Source: Alkalibacter sp964582705
GTDB taxonomy: Bacteria; Bacillota; Clostridia; Eubacteriales; Alkalibacteraceae
Assembly (NCBI GenBank): GCA_964582705.1
Contig: CAZOTE010000002.1
Location: 1-63,315, forward strand
Direction of reading: 5' to 3'
DNA length: 63,315 nt
Part shown: one piece after another, positions 35,255 through 42,426 of the stretch
How the letters are laid out: each line of letters opens with the position of its first letter
Position numbering within the stretch: position 1 is the first letter of the stretch
Position numbers and translations under genes: made by a program
Notes under the pieces: model-generated
Databases searched by the model: none
Told to the model about the DNA's origin: nothing
The model's input: only the letters and a program-made list of their open reading frames with translations

Positions 35255-35867
35255 CTATGTGAACCTCCTGTCGGATTGCTTCAAAAAAGAAATCCCAATA
35301 TTCAGGTTTAAGGTCCAACAAGGTCTTCAGCTTTTTTCTTTTTTGATTATCTTCCAATTTGCAGTTCGATATGAAATCTCTGATTCTGCCATATTTTATG
35401 ACATCCGTCTCCCATTTTGGATTAAAATTCTCTTCTAAAGAATCTTTTATATCTCTAGCGAGTTTAGGGGATGCTCCATTTGTAGAAACACTGATTTGAA
35501 CCTTTCCTCTTTCAAAGTATGCAGTGTTTGAAAAGTCGGATAAATGCTTGTCCGAAACCACGTTGCATAAAATGTTTCTTCTGCTGCAGTCACGCTTTAT
35601 TTCCTCATTTAAAGCTGCATCAGACGTTGCCGCAAAAACCAGCATGCACCCGTCTAATATTTCTGCTGTATAACTTCCCCGTATCAAAGATATATTTTCA
35701 TTATATATTTCTTCCAGCTTGGAAAATCCCTGGTGTATGTCCTGAGCCTTGACTATTAAGACGGCACCACATCCCAATAGCTTTTCAGCTTTTTTCAATG
35801 CGACCTTGCCTCCCCCAATAATCCCTACCTTTTTACCTTCAAGATCTAAAACTACAGGATATCCCAT
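35244..35867 (-). CDS. sirC: Precorrin-2 dehydrogenase, siroheme synthase N-domain
   Basis: About 207 residues; the NAD-binding motif VGIIGGGKVALKKAEKLL near residue 12 and the conserved STNGASPKLARDIK near 115 mark the Met8/SirC/CysG N-terminal family. It oxidises precorrin-2 to sirohydrochlorin, the substrate of CbiK four genes downstream. The start could be GTG 35876 or ATG 35867; I prefer the latter, with GGTGA five bases upstream. It overlaps hemA. Confidence 0.92.
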   Translation of the reverse strand: MGYPVVLDLEGKKVGIIGGGKVALKKAEKLLGCGAVLIVKAQDIHQGFSKLEEIYNENISLIRGSYTAEILDGCMLVFAATSDAALNEEIKRDCSRRNILCNVVSDKHLSDFSNTAYFERGKVQISVSTNGASPKLARDIKDSLEENFNPKWETDVIKYGRIRDFISNCKLEDNQKRKKLKTLLDLKPEYWDFFFEAIRQEVHIDEN

Positions 35868-35868
35868 A

Positions 35869-37116
35869 TCATTCACCGTACCCCTCTGCCATGAAGCTCA
35901 AATAATCCTTTGGGTCCATTAATTGTGCCTTGCTCTGAGATTTTTTAACGTTTATTATAGGTTTTTTAAACTTCTCTTTTAATTGAGAAGTTAGAAATCT
36001 ATCTATTGATACTTTGTCTTCCTCGCTTATGCGTGTATTGCTTTCTATATAGCTCATAGTCTCTTTTCTGATTTTTTTGCATTTGTCATCAATGTATCCA
36101 ATTAAAGGATCTACCTTGGCTCCAGCCTTCCAGCAGAAAAACTCCTCTATCTCGCTCTTAATTTCAACCATTGCTGCCTTGAGGATCTTTTGTCTGTAGT
36201 CCTTGCTTTCTTCCTCTACTTTTTTCAGATCATCTATATTGAATATCTTGACACCCAGGATATCCCCAACTTCATTTTCTACATCTCTGGGAAGGGCCAA
36301 ATCCAATATGCAAAGCTTTTTTTTGATATCAGGCATATTTTCTTTAGTAAAAATCTTATGTGGTGATGCAGTCGCGCTGATTACTACGTCTGTCTCAGCT
36401 AGATATTGGTATCTTTTTTCATAAGGTATCGGCACTATGTGGTCAGTTTCCTGCACAATGGCTTTAATTCTGTTATGAGTTCTGTTTGTCATCAAAATTT
36501 TCTTAGGTCCTTCATCCAGCATGTATTTAAGAGCCAATGTCCCGATATTGCCGGCACCTACAATCAGAACTGTCTTGTTTTCAAAGGAACCCACTTCATT
36601 TTTCAACTTTTTTAGACCTATATAGCTTACCGATAATGGATTTTCTGAAATCTTGAATTTAGTTTTTACCGCTTTTGAATAAGTTATCGCTGATCTAAAA
36701 AGCTTATTTAATATTTTTTTGCTGTATTTTTTCTTTATGGAATGCTCCATAGCTTCTTTTACCTGCCCAAGAATCTGATCTTCTCCCAAAACCAAAGATT
36801 CAAAGCCAACAGCCACGCGGTAAAGATGCCTTGCAGCAGCATCCTCCCTCATCACGGTAAGAAACTTTTCAATATCCACCATCCCTGTTGCTTTGCGATA
36901 AATATCCACCACATGGGGGATGAATCTGTCAATATCTTCGGAAGATATGTATATCTCGCTTCTATTGCATGTTGATAGAATCACTATTTCCTCCACCCCC
37001 TTGGCAGAAAGCTCGTTCATCACCTTCTCTCTGCTTGAATAAGTAGGAAAGGATGCTTTTTCCCTTATATTTATGTGTGCTTTATTATGGTCTATTCCAA
37101 TCACGGCTATTTCCAT
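35869..37116 (-). CDS. hemA: Glutamyl-tRNA reductase
   Basis: About 415 residues; the first enzyme of C5 tetrapyrrole synthesis. The active-site cysteine is in ILSTCNRSEIY near residue 45, the substrate side has LGEDQILGQVKEAME near 110, and NADPH binds via VLIVGAGNIGTLALK near 185. The C-terminal helical dimerisation domain is complete. ATG 37116 has GGAG eight bases upstream and is preferred over GTG 37125. It is first in a nine-gene operon; the leader shows no B12 box, so a cobalamin riboswitch is not supported. Confidence 0.95.
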   Translation of the reverse strand: MEIAVIGIDHNKAHINIREKASFPTYSSREKVMNELSAKGVEEIVILSTCNRSEIYISSEDIDRFIPHVVDIYRKATGMVDIEKFLTVMREDAAARHLYRVAVGFESLVLGEDQILGQVKEAMEHSIKKKYSKKILNKLFRSAITYSKAVKTKFKISENPLSVSYIGLKKLKNEVGSFENKTVLIVGAGNIGTLALKYMLDEGPKKILMTNRTHNRIKAIVQETDHIVPIPYEKRYQYLAETDVVISATASPHKIFTKENMPDIKKKLCILDLALPRDVENEVGDILGVKIFNIDDLKKVEEESKDYRQKILKAAMVEIKSEIEEFFCWKAGAKVDPLIGYIDDKCKKIRKETMSYIESNTRISEEDKVSIDRFLTSQLKEKFKKPIINVKKSQSKAQLMDPKDYLSFMAEGYGE

Positions 37117-37304
37117 GCGCTTCACTCCATTATTCGATTATTTCCTATTATGCTACAGTCTAAGTATAACAAATATATTGGTATTGTAATAATCTTGATG
37201 AGGTTTTAATATAAACATTTGCCATCACCAACTATTATGATAGACATTATAATATATATCTCATCATTTATCCACACTTTTCCCAAACTTTAAAGGTAAG
37301 TACA

Positions 37305-37330
37305 GAAAAAACCCGACTCTAAGGCCGGGT
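37305..37330 (-). terminator. Terminator of pgpA
   Basis: On the minus strand ACCCG and CGGGT arms (37311-37330, longer with one bulge) are followed by TTTTTT (37305-37310). It isolates pgpA from the hemA promoter. Confidence 0.8.
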
Positions 37331-37382
37331 ATATACTGTTTTCACATTTTAGCATTTTATTCGATTCAAATAACAGAAAAGA

Positions 37383-37871
37383 TCAATACTTGTCAGAATG
37401 TGCTATTCTGCTGGCTGCCGCTGCAGCAATGGCGCAGACAAGATCATCCATGAAAGTATTTATCTTCTCGCCTTCCTTTGTATCCAGCTTTTTGACTATC
37501 CCAACCTTCTCCTTGTCTAAATAACCGTAGTTAGTTAGCCCTATTGTGCCATATAAATTCACGATAGACAATGGTATAATCTCATCGATTCCATACAATG
37601 CCTCATCTGACTCAATTATCGATTGAAGTGGCTCCGGCAGCATTTTTTTCTCAGCAAGCTCGTCCAGTGCTATCCCTGTGATTATGGCGTGTATTGTTTC
37701 ACGTTTTGTAATTACCGCCTTAACGTTTTCAATACTTTCCTCCATAGTAAGCTCAGGATGGTATTTTTCTTGTAAAAACAAGACTATTTTTGCGATGTCA
37801 TCAATTACTACTCCACGCCGTTCCATACACTCGATAGTCATTTCGTATAACTTACCCATATCGTATCCCAT
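37383..37871 (-). CDS. pgpA: Phosphatidylglycerophosphatase A family protein
   Basis: About 162 residues of the PgpA family in its short soluble Gram-positive form (YutG-like). The core is HAIITGIALDELAEKK near residue 65, YGTIGLTNYGYLDKEK near 110 and INTFMDDLVCAIAAA near 138; DELAE and DDLVCA hold acidic residues. E. coli PgpA dephosphorylates phosphatidylglycerol phosphate; in this short branch the lipid substrate is less certain. ATG 37871 has GAAGGG six bases upstream; the earlier ATG at 37889 does not. It follows an HD-domain gene. Confidence 0.85.
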   Translation of the reverse strand: MGYDMGKLYEMTIECMERRGVVIDDIAKIVLFLQEKYHPELTMEESIENVKAVITKRETIHAIITGIALDELAEKKMLPEPLQSIIESDEALYGIDEIIPLSIVNLYGTIGLTNYGYLDKEKVGIVKKLDTKEGEKINTFMDDLVCAIAAAAASRIAHSDKY

Positions 37872-37928
37872 ATTAAACCCTTCTTTCATACAGTAATATA
37901 GTGCTACTTATACCCGTGCTCGGCTTAG

Positions 37929-38495
37929 TCAATCAAGTATCTCATCACCCATGGACCTCATGGCTTCAATTGTGACTTCAATAAGGTCTCTTAATTCCAT
38001 ATCAAGCATCTGTGCGCCTTTTGCAATGACTTCCCGAGAGCAGCCTTTGGCAAAGCTCGGCGTCTTGAATTTTTTCATGACAGACTTCACCTCAAGATCC
38101 CTTAAGCTTCTAGATGGCCGCATTATAGCGGTAGCTCCTATCAGCCCCGATAACTCGTCTGTGGCAAAAAGTATTTTTTCCATCATATGTTCAGGCTCTA
38201 CGTCTGTTACGATTCCAAACCCATGGCTTTCAACTGCCCTAATGAGTTTGTCGTCAAACCCCATATCCTTCATAATTTCTTTTGTTTTTATGCAATGCTC
38301 TTTAGGATATCTCTCAAAATCCAGATCGTGCAAAAGCCCTGCAACTCTCCAAAACTCCTCATTGTCAGGATCCTGCTTTTTTGCAAAATACCCCATTATG
38401 CCGGAAACTATCTTGCCATGCTTTAAAAGAAATTTATCTTGATTGTATTCTTCCAAGAGATTTTGCGCTTCATTTATATCAGGTATATATCCCAT
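37929..38495 (-). CDS. HD-domain phosphohydrolase
   Basis: A 188-residue HD protein. Metal ligands include the N-terminal H of LLKHGKIV, the pair in GLLHDLDFERYP (HD near residue 58), and histidines in AVESHGFGI and the later D of FATDELSGLIG. This layout fits nucleotidases or small HDIG phosphohydrolases. It begins behind GAGGTG and is followed by pgpA after 57 bases, which suggests cotranscription. The substrate is not known. Confidence 0.85.
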   Translation of the reverse strand: MGYIPDINEAQNLLEEYNQDKFLLKHGKIVSGIMGYFAKKQDPDNEEFWRVAGLLHDLDFERYPKEHCIKTKEIMKDMGFDDKLIRAVESHGFGIVTDVEPEHMMEKILFATDELSGLIGATAIMRPSRSLRDLEVKSVMKKFKTPSFAKGCSREVIAKGAQMLDMELRDLIEVTIEAMRSMGDEILD

Positions 38496-38552
38496 TATTA
38501 CACCTCGTTTTCTATTAATATTATACGTTGTTGAAACTAGCTAATCAAATAA

Positions 38553-38576
38553 ATTTAAACCGGCTTAAAAGCCGGC
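38553..38576 (-). terminator. Probable terminator after thiZ
   Basis: CCGGC (38560-38564) and GCCGG (38571-38575) extend to seven pairs with a small loop; minus-strand T-rich TTTAAATTT follows. Separates the thiamine operon from the HD gene. Confidence 0.65.
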
Positions 38577-38579
38577 TTA

Positions 38580-39335
38580 TTACAAATATCTAAGTATCTC
38601 CTGTTTTAGTTCAAGGGTCTTTGAAGACAACAGCCGCTTATTCTTGTCGTCCTTGTGAAAATCTACATCGATTTCCTTTTTGATTTCAGCAGGAATCTTA
38701 GATATCACGTATATCCTGTCGGATAAAAATATCGCCTCATCAATATCATGAGTGATAAATACCACAGTATTATCCAGCTCGCTTTTCATCTCAAGCAGCC
38801 ATTTTTGCATCTGGCCCCGGGTTATTGAATCCAAGGACCCAAAAGCTTCATCCAATAGAAAAATTTCCTCGGAAGTCATTAGCGTCCTTAAAAAGCTCGC
38901 TCTTTGCCTCATACCACCTGATAGCTGAAAAGGAAATTTATCTTCATAGCCTTCCAGCCCTACAAGAGGCAGATACTCCTCTATTCTTTTTTTTATGTCT
39001 TCTTTTTCCACTCCTTTGAGCTTCAAAGGAAGTCCCACATTGGCAGACACGGTTTTCCACGGCAGCAAAAGATCCTTTTGCTGCATGTACCCAACAGTTC
39101 CTTTGACGATGACATCTCCGTGATCTACGGGAATCAAACCTGCTATTATATTGAACAGAGTGCTCTTTCCGCTGCCGCTTGACCCGAGTATGGATACGAT
39201 CTCTCCTCTGTTGACATGCAGCGAGATATCCTTAAAAACCACCATTTCGCCAAAACTCTTACCTACATTTTTTAGACTAATTACTGTATCACTGTCTCGT
39301 TGGGAGGAATTCATTTGTAAAGGCATTATCGACAT
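38580..39335 (-). CDS. thiZ: Thiamine precursor ABC transporter ATPase ThiZ
   Basis: About 251 residues; Walker A GSSGSGKST near residue 50, signature LSGGMRQRA near 137, Walker B EIFLLDEAFGSLD near 155, H-loop ITHDIDEA near 195. It belongs to the nitrate/taurine/thiamine-precursor ATPase group and energises the ThiX permease. The start is not certain: the frame overlaps thiY, and the ATG at 39335 has AAGGAG four bases upstream; ATGs at 39326 and 39314 are alternatives. Any choice leaves at least 26 bases of overlap with thiY. Confidence 0.88.
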   Translation of the reverse strand: MSIMPLQMNSSQRDSDTVISLKNVGKSFGEMVVFKDISLHVNRGEIVSILGSSGSGKSTLFNIIAGLIPVDHGDVIVKGTVGYMQQKDLLLPWKTVSANVGLPLKLKGVEKEDIKKRIEEYLPLVGLEGYEDKFPFQLSGGMRQRASFLRTLMTSEEIFLLDEAFGSLDSITRGQMQKWLLEMKSELDNTVVFITHDIDEAIFLSDRIYVISKIPAEIKKEIDVDFHKDDKNKRLLSSKTLELKQEILRYL

Positions 39336-40266
39336 CCAACTCCTTCTCCAAAAGACCATTGTCCATCAAGAAATCAGCATAGTTTTTCCAAACCTCCGCT
39401 TTCATGACTCCCCACTGATCTGCTCCCATCATATACTGATCAGCAAGAAATTTTTGGCTTTCTACCACTAATTCTTCTTCGAGTTCCGGAGCATATTTAA
39501 GCAAGACTGCAGCAGCTTCTTCAGGGTTTTCTATAGAATACAGATATCCCTTTTCCACAGCTCTTAAAAAAGCTTCCACTTTTTCCGGGTTGTTTTTGAT
39601 AGTATCATTGTTTGCAACCAAAATCGGCGTGTAGTAATTTAATGCATCATCTAAATCTTTTATAGGCATATAGTTTAATTCTATGCCTCTAAGCCTAGCC
39701 TCTATGGCAGTCCAACCTTCAAATATCCACACTAGATCTATTTCTTTTTCTGTAGCTGCAAAAAAATCGTCCGTTCCTATATTTGTGTTTGTTAATGTTT
39801 CGTAGTCAGCTCCGGCGTTTGTCATTATGGCATTTAAAATAGCTTCTTCAGACGGCGATCCCCATCCTCCGTAAACTTTTCCTTCAAAGTCCATTACTGT
39901 TTCAATATTAGCTGTTTTTCTTGATGCAAAACCTGACGTGTTGTTTTGGATTATCGTAGCGATCGCAGTAACCGGCAATGGATCTTCACTTGTGAGTGCA
40001 TAGGTGACATCCTCTTGATATGTCACTCCAAAATCTCCCTGTCCTGTAGCTATAAGGGTGGTGGTGGAACCTTCCATTGGTTGAATGATTTCTACATCCA
40101 AGCCTTCATCCTCAAAATATCCGTTCTCCAAAGCTACATAAAGTCCTGTGTGGTTCGTATTTGGAGTCCAATCCAGTATGACCGTAGTCTTATCTTCAGT
40201 TTCTCCCCCGCAACCTGCCAACGCCAATGCTAATGCTAATGTTAAACCCATCAATATTTTTTTCAT
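39289..40266 (-). CDS. thiY: Thiamine precursor ABC transporter binding lipoprotein ThiY
   Basis: A 325-residue binding protein of the NMT1/THI5-like fold. The signal peptide ends in LAGC (Cys19). The mature start VILDWTPNTNHTGLYVALE near residue 30 is typical of ThiY, which binds formylaminopyrimidine, a thiamine breakdown product. GGWGSPSEEAILN near 132 belongs to the ligand loop. Its operon with ThiX and ThiZ under a TPP riboswitch supports the substrate. Confidence 0.92.
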   Translation of the reverse strand: MKKILMGLTLALALALAGCGGETEDKTTVILDWTPNTNHTGLYVALENGYFEDEGLDVEIIQPMEGSTTTLIATGQGDFGVTYQEDVTYALTSEDPLPVTAIATIIQNNTSGFASRKTANIETVMDFEGKVYGGWGSPSEEAILNAIMTNAGADYETLTNTNIGTDDFFAATEKEIDLVWIFEGWTAIEARLRGIELNYMPIKDLDDALNYYTPILVANNDTIKNNPEKVEAFLRAVEKGYLYSIENPEEAAAVLLKYAPELEEELVVESQKFLADQYMMGADQWGVMKAEVWKNYADFLMDNGLLEKELDVDNAFTNEFLPTRQ

Positions 40267-41034
40267 TTAATCCTCATCCCTTTCTGTTTGCCAATGCAAA
40301 ACTCTATTCCCTAATATTTCTATAGCATATATTATTAAGATACTCATAATGACTATTATTAATATCGATGCAAACACCCTGTCCAGGGCGTAAGCATTTT
40401 TTGCCCTTAGCATGTACACTCCTATGCCCCGATCTCCCCCTAGCCATTCTCCAATGACTGCAGACATTATCATATATGTAGCGGCAATTTTGAGTCCGGA
40501 AAAAAAGTGTACCAACGCAAAAGGAAGCTTCAAGTGATAGAATGCCTGCAGCTTTGTAGCCTTCATTGTCTTGAACAACCTTAGGTAATCCTCATCTATG
40601 CTTTCCATTCCATGAACCAGGCTGATTACAATTGGAAAGAAGCATACGATAACCACTATAATTATTTTAGGAAGCGTGCCGAACCCGAACCATATGATAA
40701 GCAAAGGTGCAATTGCTATTATCGGAATCGTTTGAGAAATTACCAATAAAGGATATAAAGCCTTTTTTATTATTTCAAAGCTATCCATTATTATCGCTAA
40801 TATAAAAGCCAAAACTATGGAAAATCCAAAACCTACAAAAGATGCGTAAAGAGTTCTTGCCGAGTGATATCTGATAAGTTCAAAATCTCTGACAAGGGCG
40901 GAAGCTATTCTCGTAGGGGAGGGAAGAATATAACCTGGGACATTCCTGACCTGTACAATAATCTGCCATAACACAAGTGCCAACGCTATCCCGGCTATAG
41001 GGTAGAGCTTATCTGTATTTATATATTTTTTCAT
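40267..41034 (-). CDS. thiX: Thiamine precursor ABC transporter permease ThiX
   Basis: About 255 residues, six membrane helices. The EAA-type loop for ATPase contact is visible in MESIDEDYLRLFKTMKATKLQ near residue 140, split as DEDYLRLFKTMKATKL. It pairs with ThiY and ThiZ. The ATG at 41034 lies within the end of the thiamine-binding gene (26-base overlap). The remaining N terminus is short and basic. Confidence 0.9.
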   Translation of the reverse strand: MKKYINTDKLYPIAGIALALVLWQIIVQVRNVPGYILPSPTRIASALVRDFELIRYHSARTLYASFVGFGFSIVLAFILAIIMDSFEIIKKALYPLLVISQTIPIIAIAPLLIIWFGFGTLPKIIIVVIVCFFPIVISLVHGMESIDEDYLRLFKTMKATKLQAFYHLKLPFALVHFFSGLKIAATYMIMSAVIGEWLGGDRGIGVYMLRAKNAYALDRVFASILIIVIMSILIIYAIEILGNRVLHWQTERDED

Positions 41035-41296
41035 CCATTGTGACCCCGTCTTTTTTAGCATCTATTTTAATTACGGACACTACCCGCTCAGCTCCATTTT
41101 CAAAAACAATTTCTTGACATCTTTTTACTATGTCCATGAGCTGATCGTATTCTCCCTCCATGGTCGTTTCCATGGGACCAACTATATGTTTTACGCCTGT
41201 TGATTGTATGTACTCTATAGCCTTGTCCACCACATCGTATATTTCACATTCAGGTACGCCAGGCAATACTTGAAGACTAACATTTACTGTTTTCAT
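41009..41296 (-). CDS. MTH1187-family thiamine-binding protein
   Basis: A 95-residue ferredoxin-like protein of the MTH1187/YkoF family that binds thiamine or its pyrimidine part. The core is SLQVLPGVP near residue 7, VGPMETTMEGEYDQLM near 40 and ERVVSVIKIDAKK near 70. It lies between the TatD-family hydrolase and ThiX in the riboswitch operon, so it likely chaperones or senses a thiamine-related ligand. Confidence 0.9.
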   Translation of the reverse strand: MKTVNVSLQVLPGVPECEIYDVVDKAIEYIQSTGVKHIVGPMETTMEGEYDQLMDIVKRCQEIVFENGAERVVSVIKIDAKKDGVTMDEKIYKYR

Positions 41297-42058
41297 TTAG
41301 ACCTCTTCCCTTTCTTTGAAATCAATGTTTAACTTTTCATAAAAGTTTTCCTCAATGATTTCTGTCATTTCAGCCACATCTTTTTTTTTGATTTCCGCTA
41401 CTTCTTTTACTATGTTTTTTACTTCATCTGGGTATCCGTACTTCCCATTTACACATAGCAATGACCCAGGACCATCTGTTTCCGTCAAGATCTGCTTTAA
41501 AGGCACATAATCAATAAGCTCTCCGGCAGCTGGCGAAATGCCGGCATCCACGCTAATCGTAAATGAACATCCAAAATCGATCAGCTTTGTCAAAATATCT
41601 TTAGGTCCGCTGTACCAATGAATGATAGGCGGTTTGATATCAAAGGATTTAATCGATGATAGAACCTCTTTTTCAGCTCCCTTGGTATGAATGTTCGATA
41701 CTTTGCCATATTTTTTGCACCTGTCGAGCATATATTCGAAAACCTTATACTGAGCAAGATAATTCTCTTTATTTTTATCCCAGTAAAAATCTAGTCCTAT
41801 TTCTCCTATGCAGGCTGCCTCACGAATCAGCGAATCATAGTCTTCTAAAACATTCAAGTTCTCTGATGCTTTCCATGGATGTATTCCGAAAGCAGGTATC
41901 ACAAGCTCCCAATCTTTAGAAACAGCCTTTGAAAACTCATATGACTCAGCGTCCATAGAACATGCCAAAGTCAGTATTTTTTCCTTTTTTATTATATCAA
42001 GGGCGACATGAAGGTTGTCTTCAAATTGCTCCAAATGAGTGTGGGCATCGATATACAT
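41297..42058 (-). CDS. TatD-family metal hydrolase in the thiamine operon
   Basis: About 253 residues, amidohydrolase-like TIM barrel. All metal ligands are present: HTH in YIDAHTHLEQF, E in IGEIGLDFYW, H in SNIHTKGAEKE, H in IIHWYSGP and D in TETDGPG. TatD proteins are normally DNases or proofreading hydrolases. This one is first in a TPP-riboswitch operon with ThiXYZ, so a role in trimming a salvaged pyrimidine (such as deformylation, as YlmB does) is a better hypothesis here. ATG 42058 has GGAGG four bases upstream; the longer frame runs into the riboswitch. Confidence 0.85.
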   Translation of the reverse strand: MYIDAHTHLEQFEDNLHVALDIIKKEKILTLACSMDAESYEFSKAVSKDWELVIPAFGIHPWKASENLNVLEDYDSLIREAACIGEIGLDFYWDKNKENYLAQYKVFEYMLDRCKKYGKVSNIHTKGAEKEVLSSIKSFDIKPPIIHWYSGPKDILTKLIDFGCSFTISVDAGISPAAGELIDYVPLKQILTETDGPGSLLCVNGKYGYPDEVKNIVKEVAEIKKKDVAEMTEIIEENFYEKLNIDFKEREEV

Positions 42059-42087
42059 TGTTCCTCCAATATGCGGCTGCTCCAATA

Positions 42088-42115
42088 TAAAAAAGCACTG
42101 TAAAACTACAGTGCT
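42088..42115 (-). terminator. Riboswitch-controlled terminator of the thiamine operon
   Basis: AGCACTGTA and TACAGTGCT (42094-42115) form a 9-bp stem with a 4-base loop, followed by TTTTTT on the minus strand, 30 bases before the hydrolase start. It lies directly behind the TPP aptamer and is the likely OFF structure. Confidence 0.9.
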
Positions 42116-42127
42116 TGGGCGAACGTC

Positions 42128-42216
42128 CATTAAAGCTTTCCTCCGGCAGTTTTAACCGCATCAGGTTCAAAGGGTTAAAGTTCAACTTTTCTCAGCCTTT
42201 CAGGCACCCCCAGCAC
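42128..42216 (-). ncRNA. TPP riboswitch of the thiamine uptake operon
   Basis: The minus strand has CTGGGGGTGCC, GGCTGAGA, AACCCTTTGAACCTGATGC and a diverged GGTTAAAACTGCCGGAGGAA, the ordered blocks of a THI element. A terminator hairpin follows, so high TPP should stop transcription of the operon. Confidence 0.95.
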
Positions 42217-42238
42217 ATTTCATTATTGTGTTAGAGCC

Positions 42239-42267
42239 AGTATATCACATGATAATCCTTTATTCAA
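42239..42267 (-). promoter_or_regulatory. Promoter of the thiamine operon
   Basis: On the minus strand TTGAAT (42267-42262) and TATACT (42244-42239) are 17 bases apart, placing the start of transcription just before the TPP aptamer. Confidence 0.75.
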
Positions 42268-42330
42268 CCACCCTCGCTTATTAACTAATCTCTTAAACCT
42301 GTGTTTATTTTTGTATATTTACACATCATA

Positions 42331-42359
42331 TTGACATATCTGCGATTAAAGTCTAGAAT
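42331..42359 (+). promoter_or_regulatory. Promoter of the SulP gene
   Basis: TTGACA (42331-42336) and TAGAAT (42354-42359) with 17-base spacing, 68 bases before the SulP start. A CGTGCT/AGCACG inverted repeat lies shortly after it. Confidence 0.75.
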
Positions 42360-42426
42360 GATATTGCGTGCTAATCATAGTTTTTAAGCACGAGCTTTTA
42401 AATTAATTCCACAAGGAGATGTTTTA

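Noticed and set aside
37117..37310. Possible cobalamin riboswitch before hemA
   Set aside because: No B12-box or other conserved blocks are visible on the minus strand; a covariance search would settle it.
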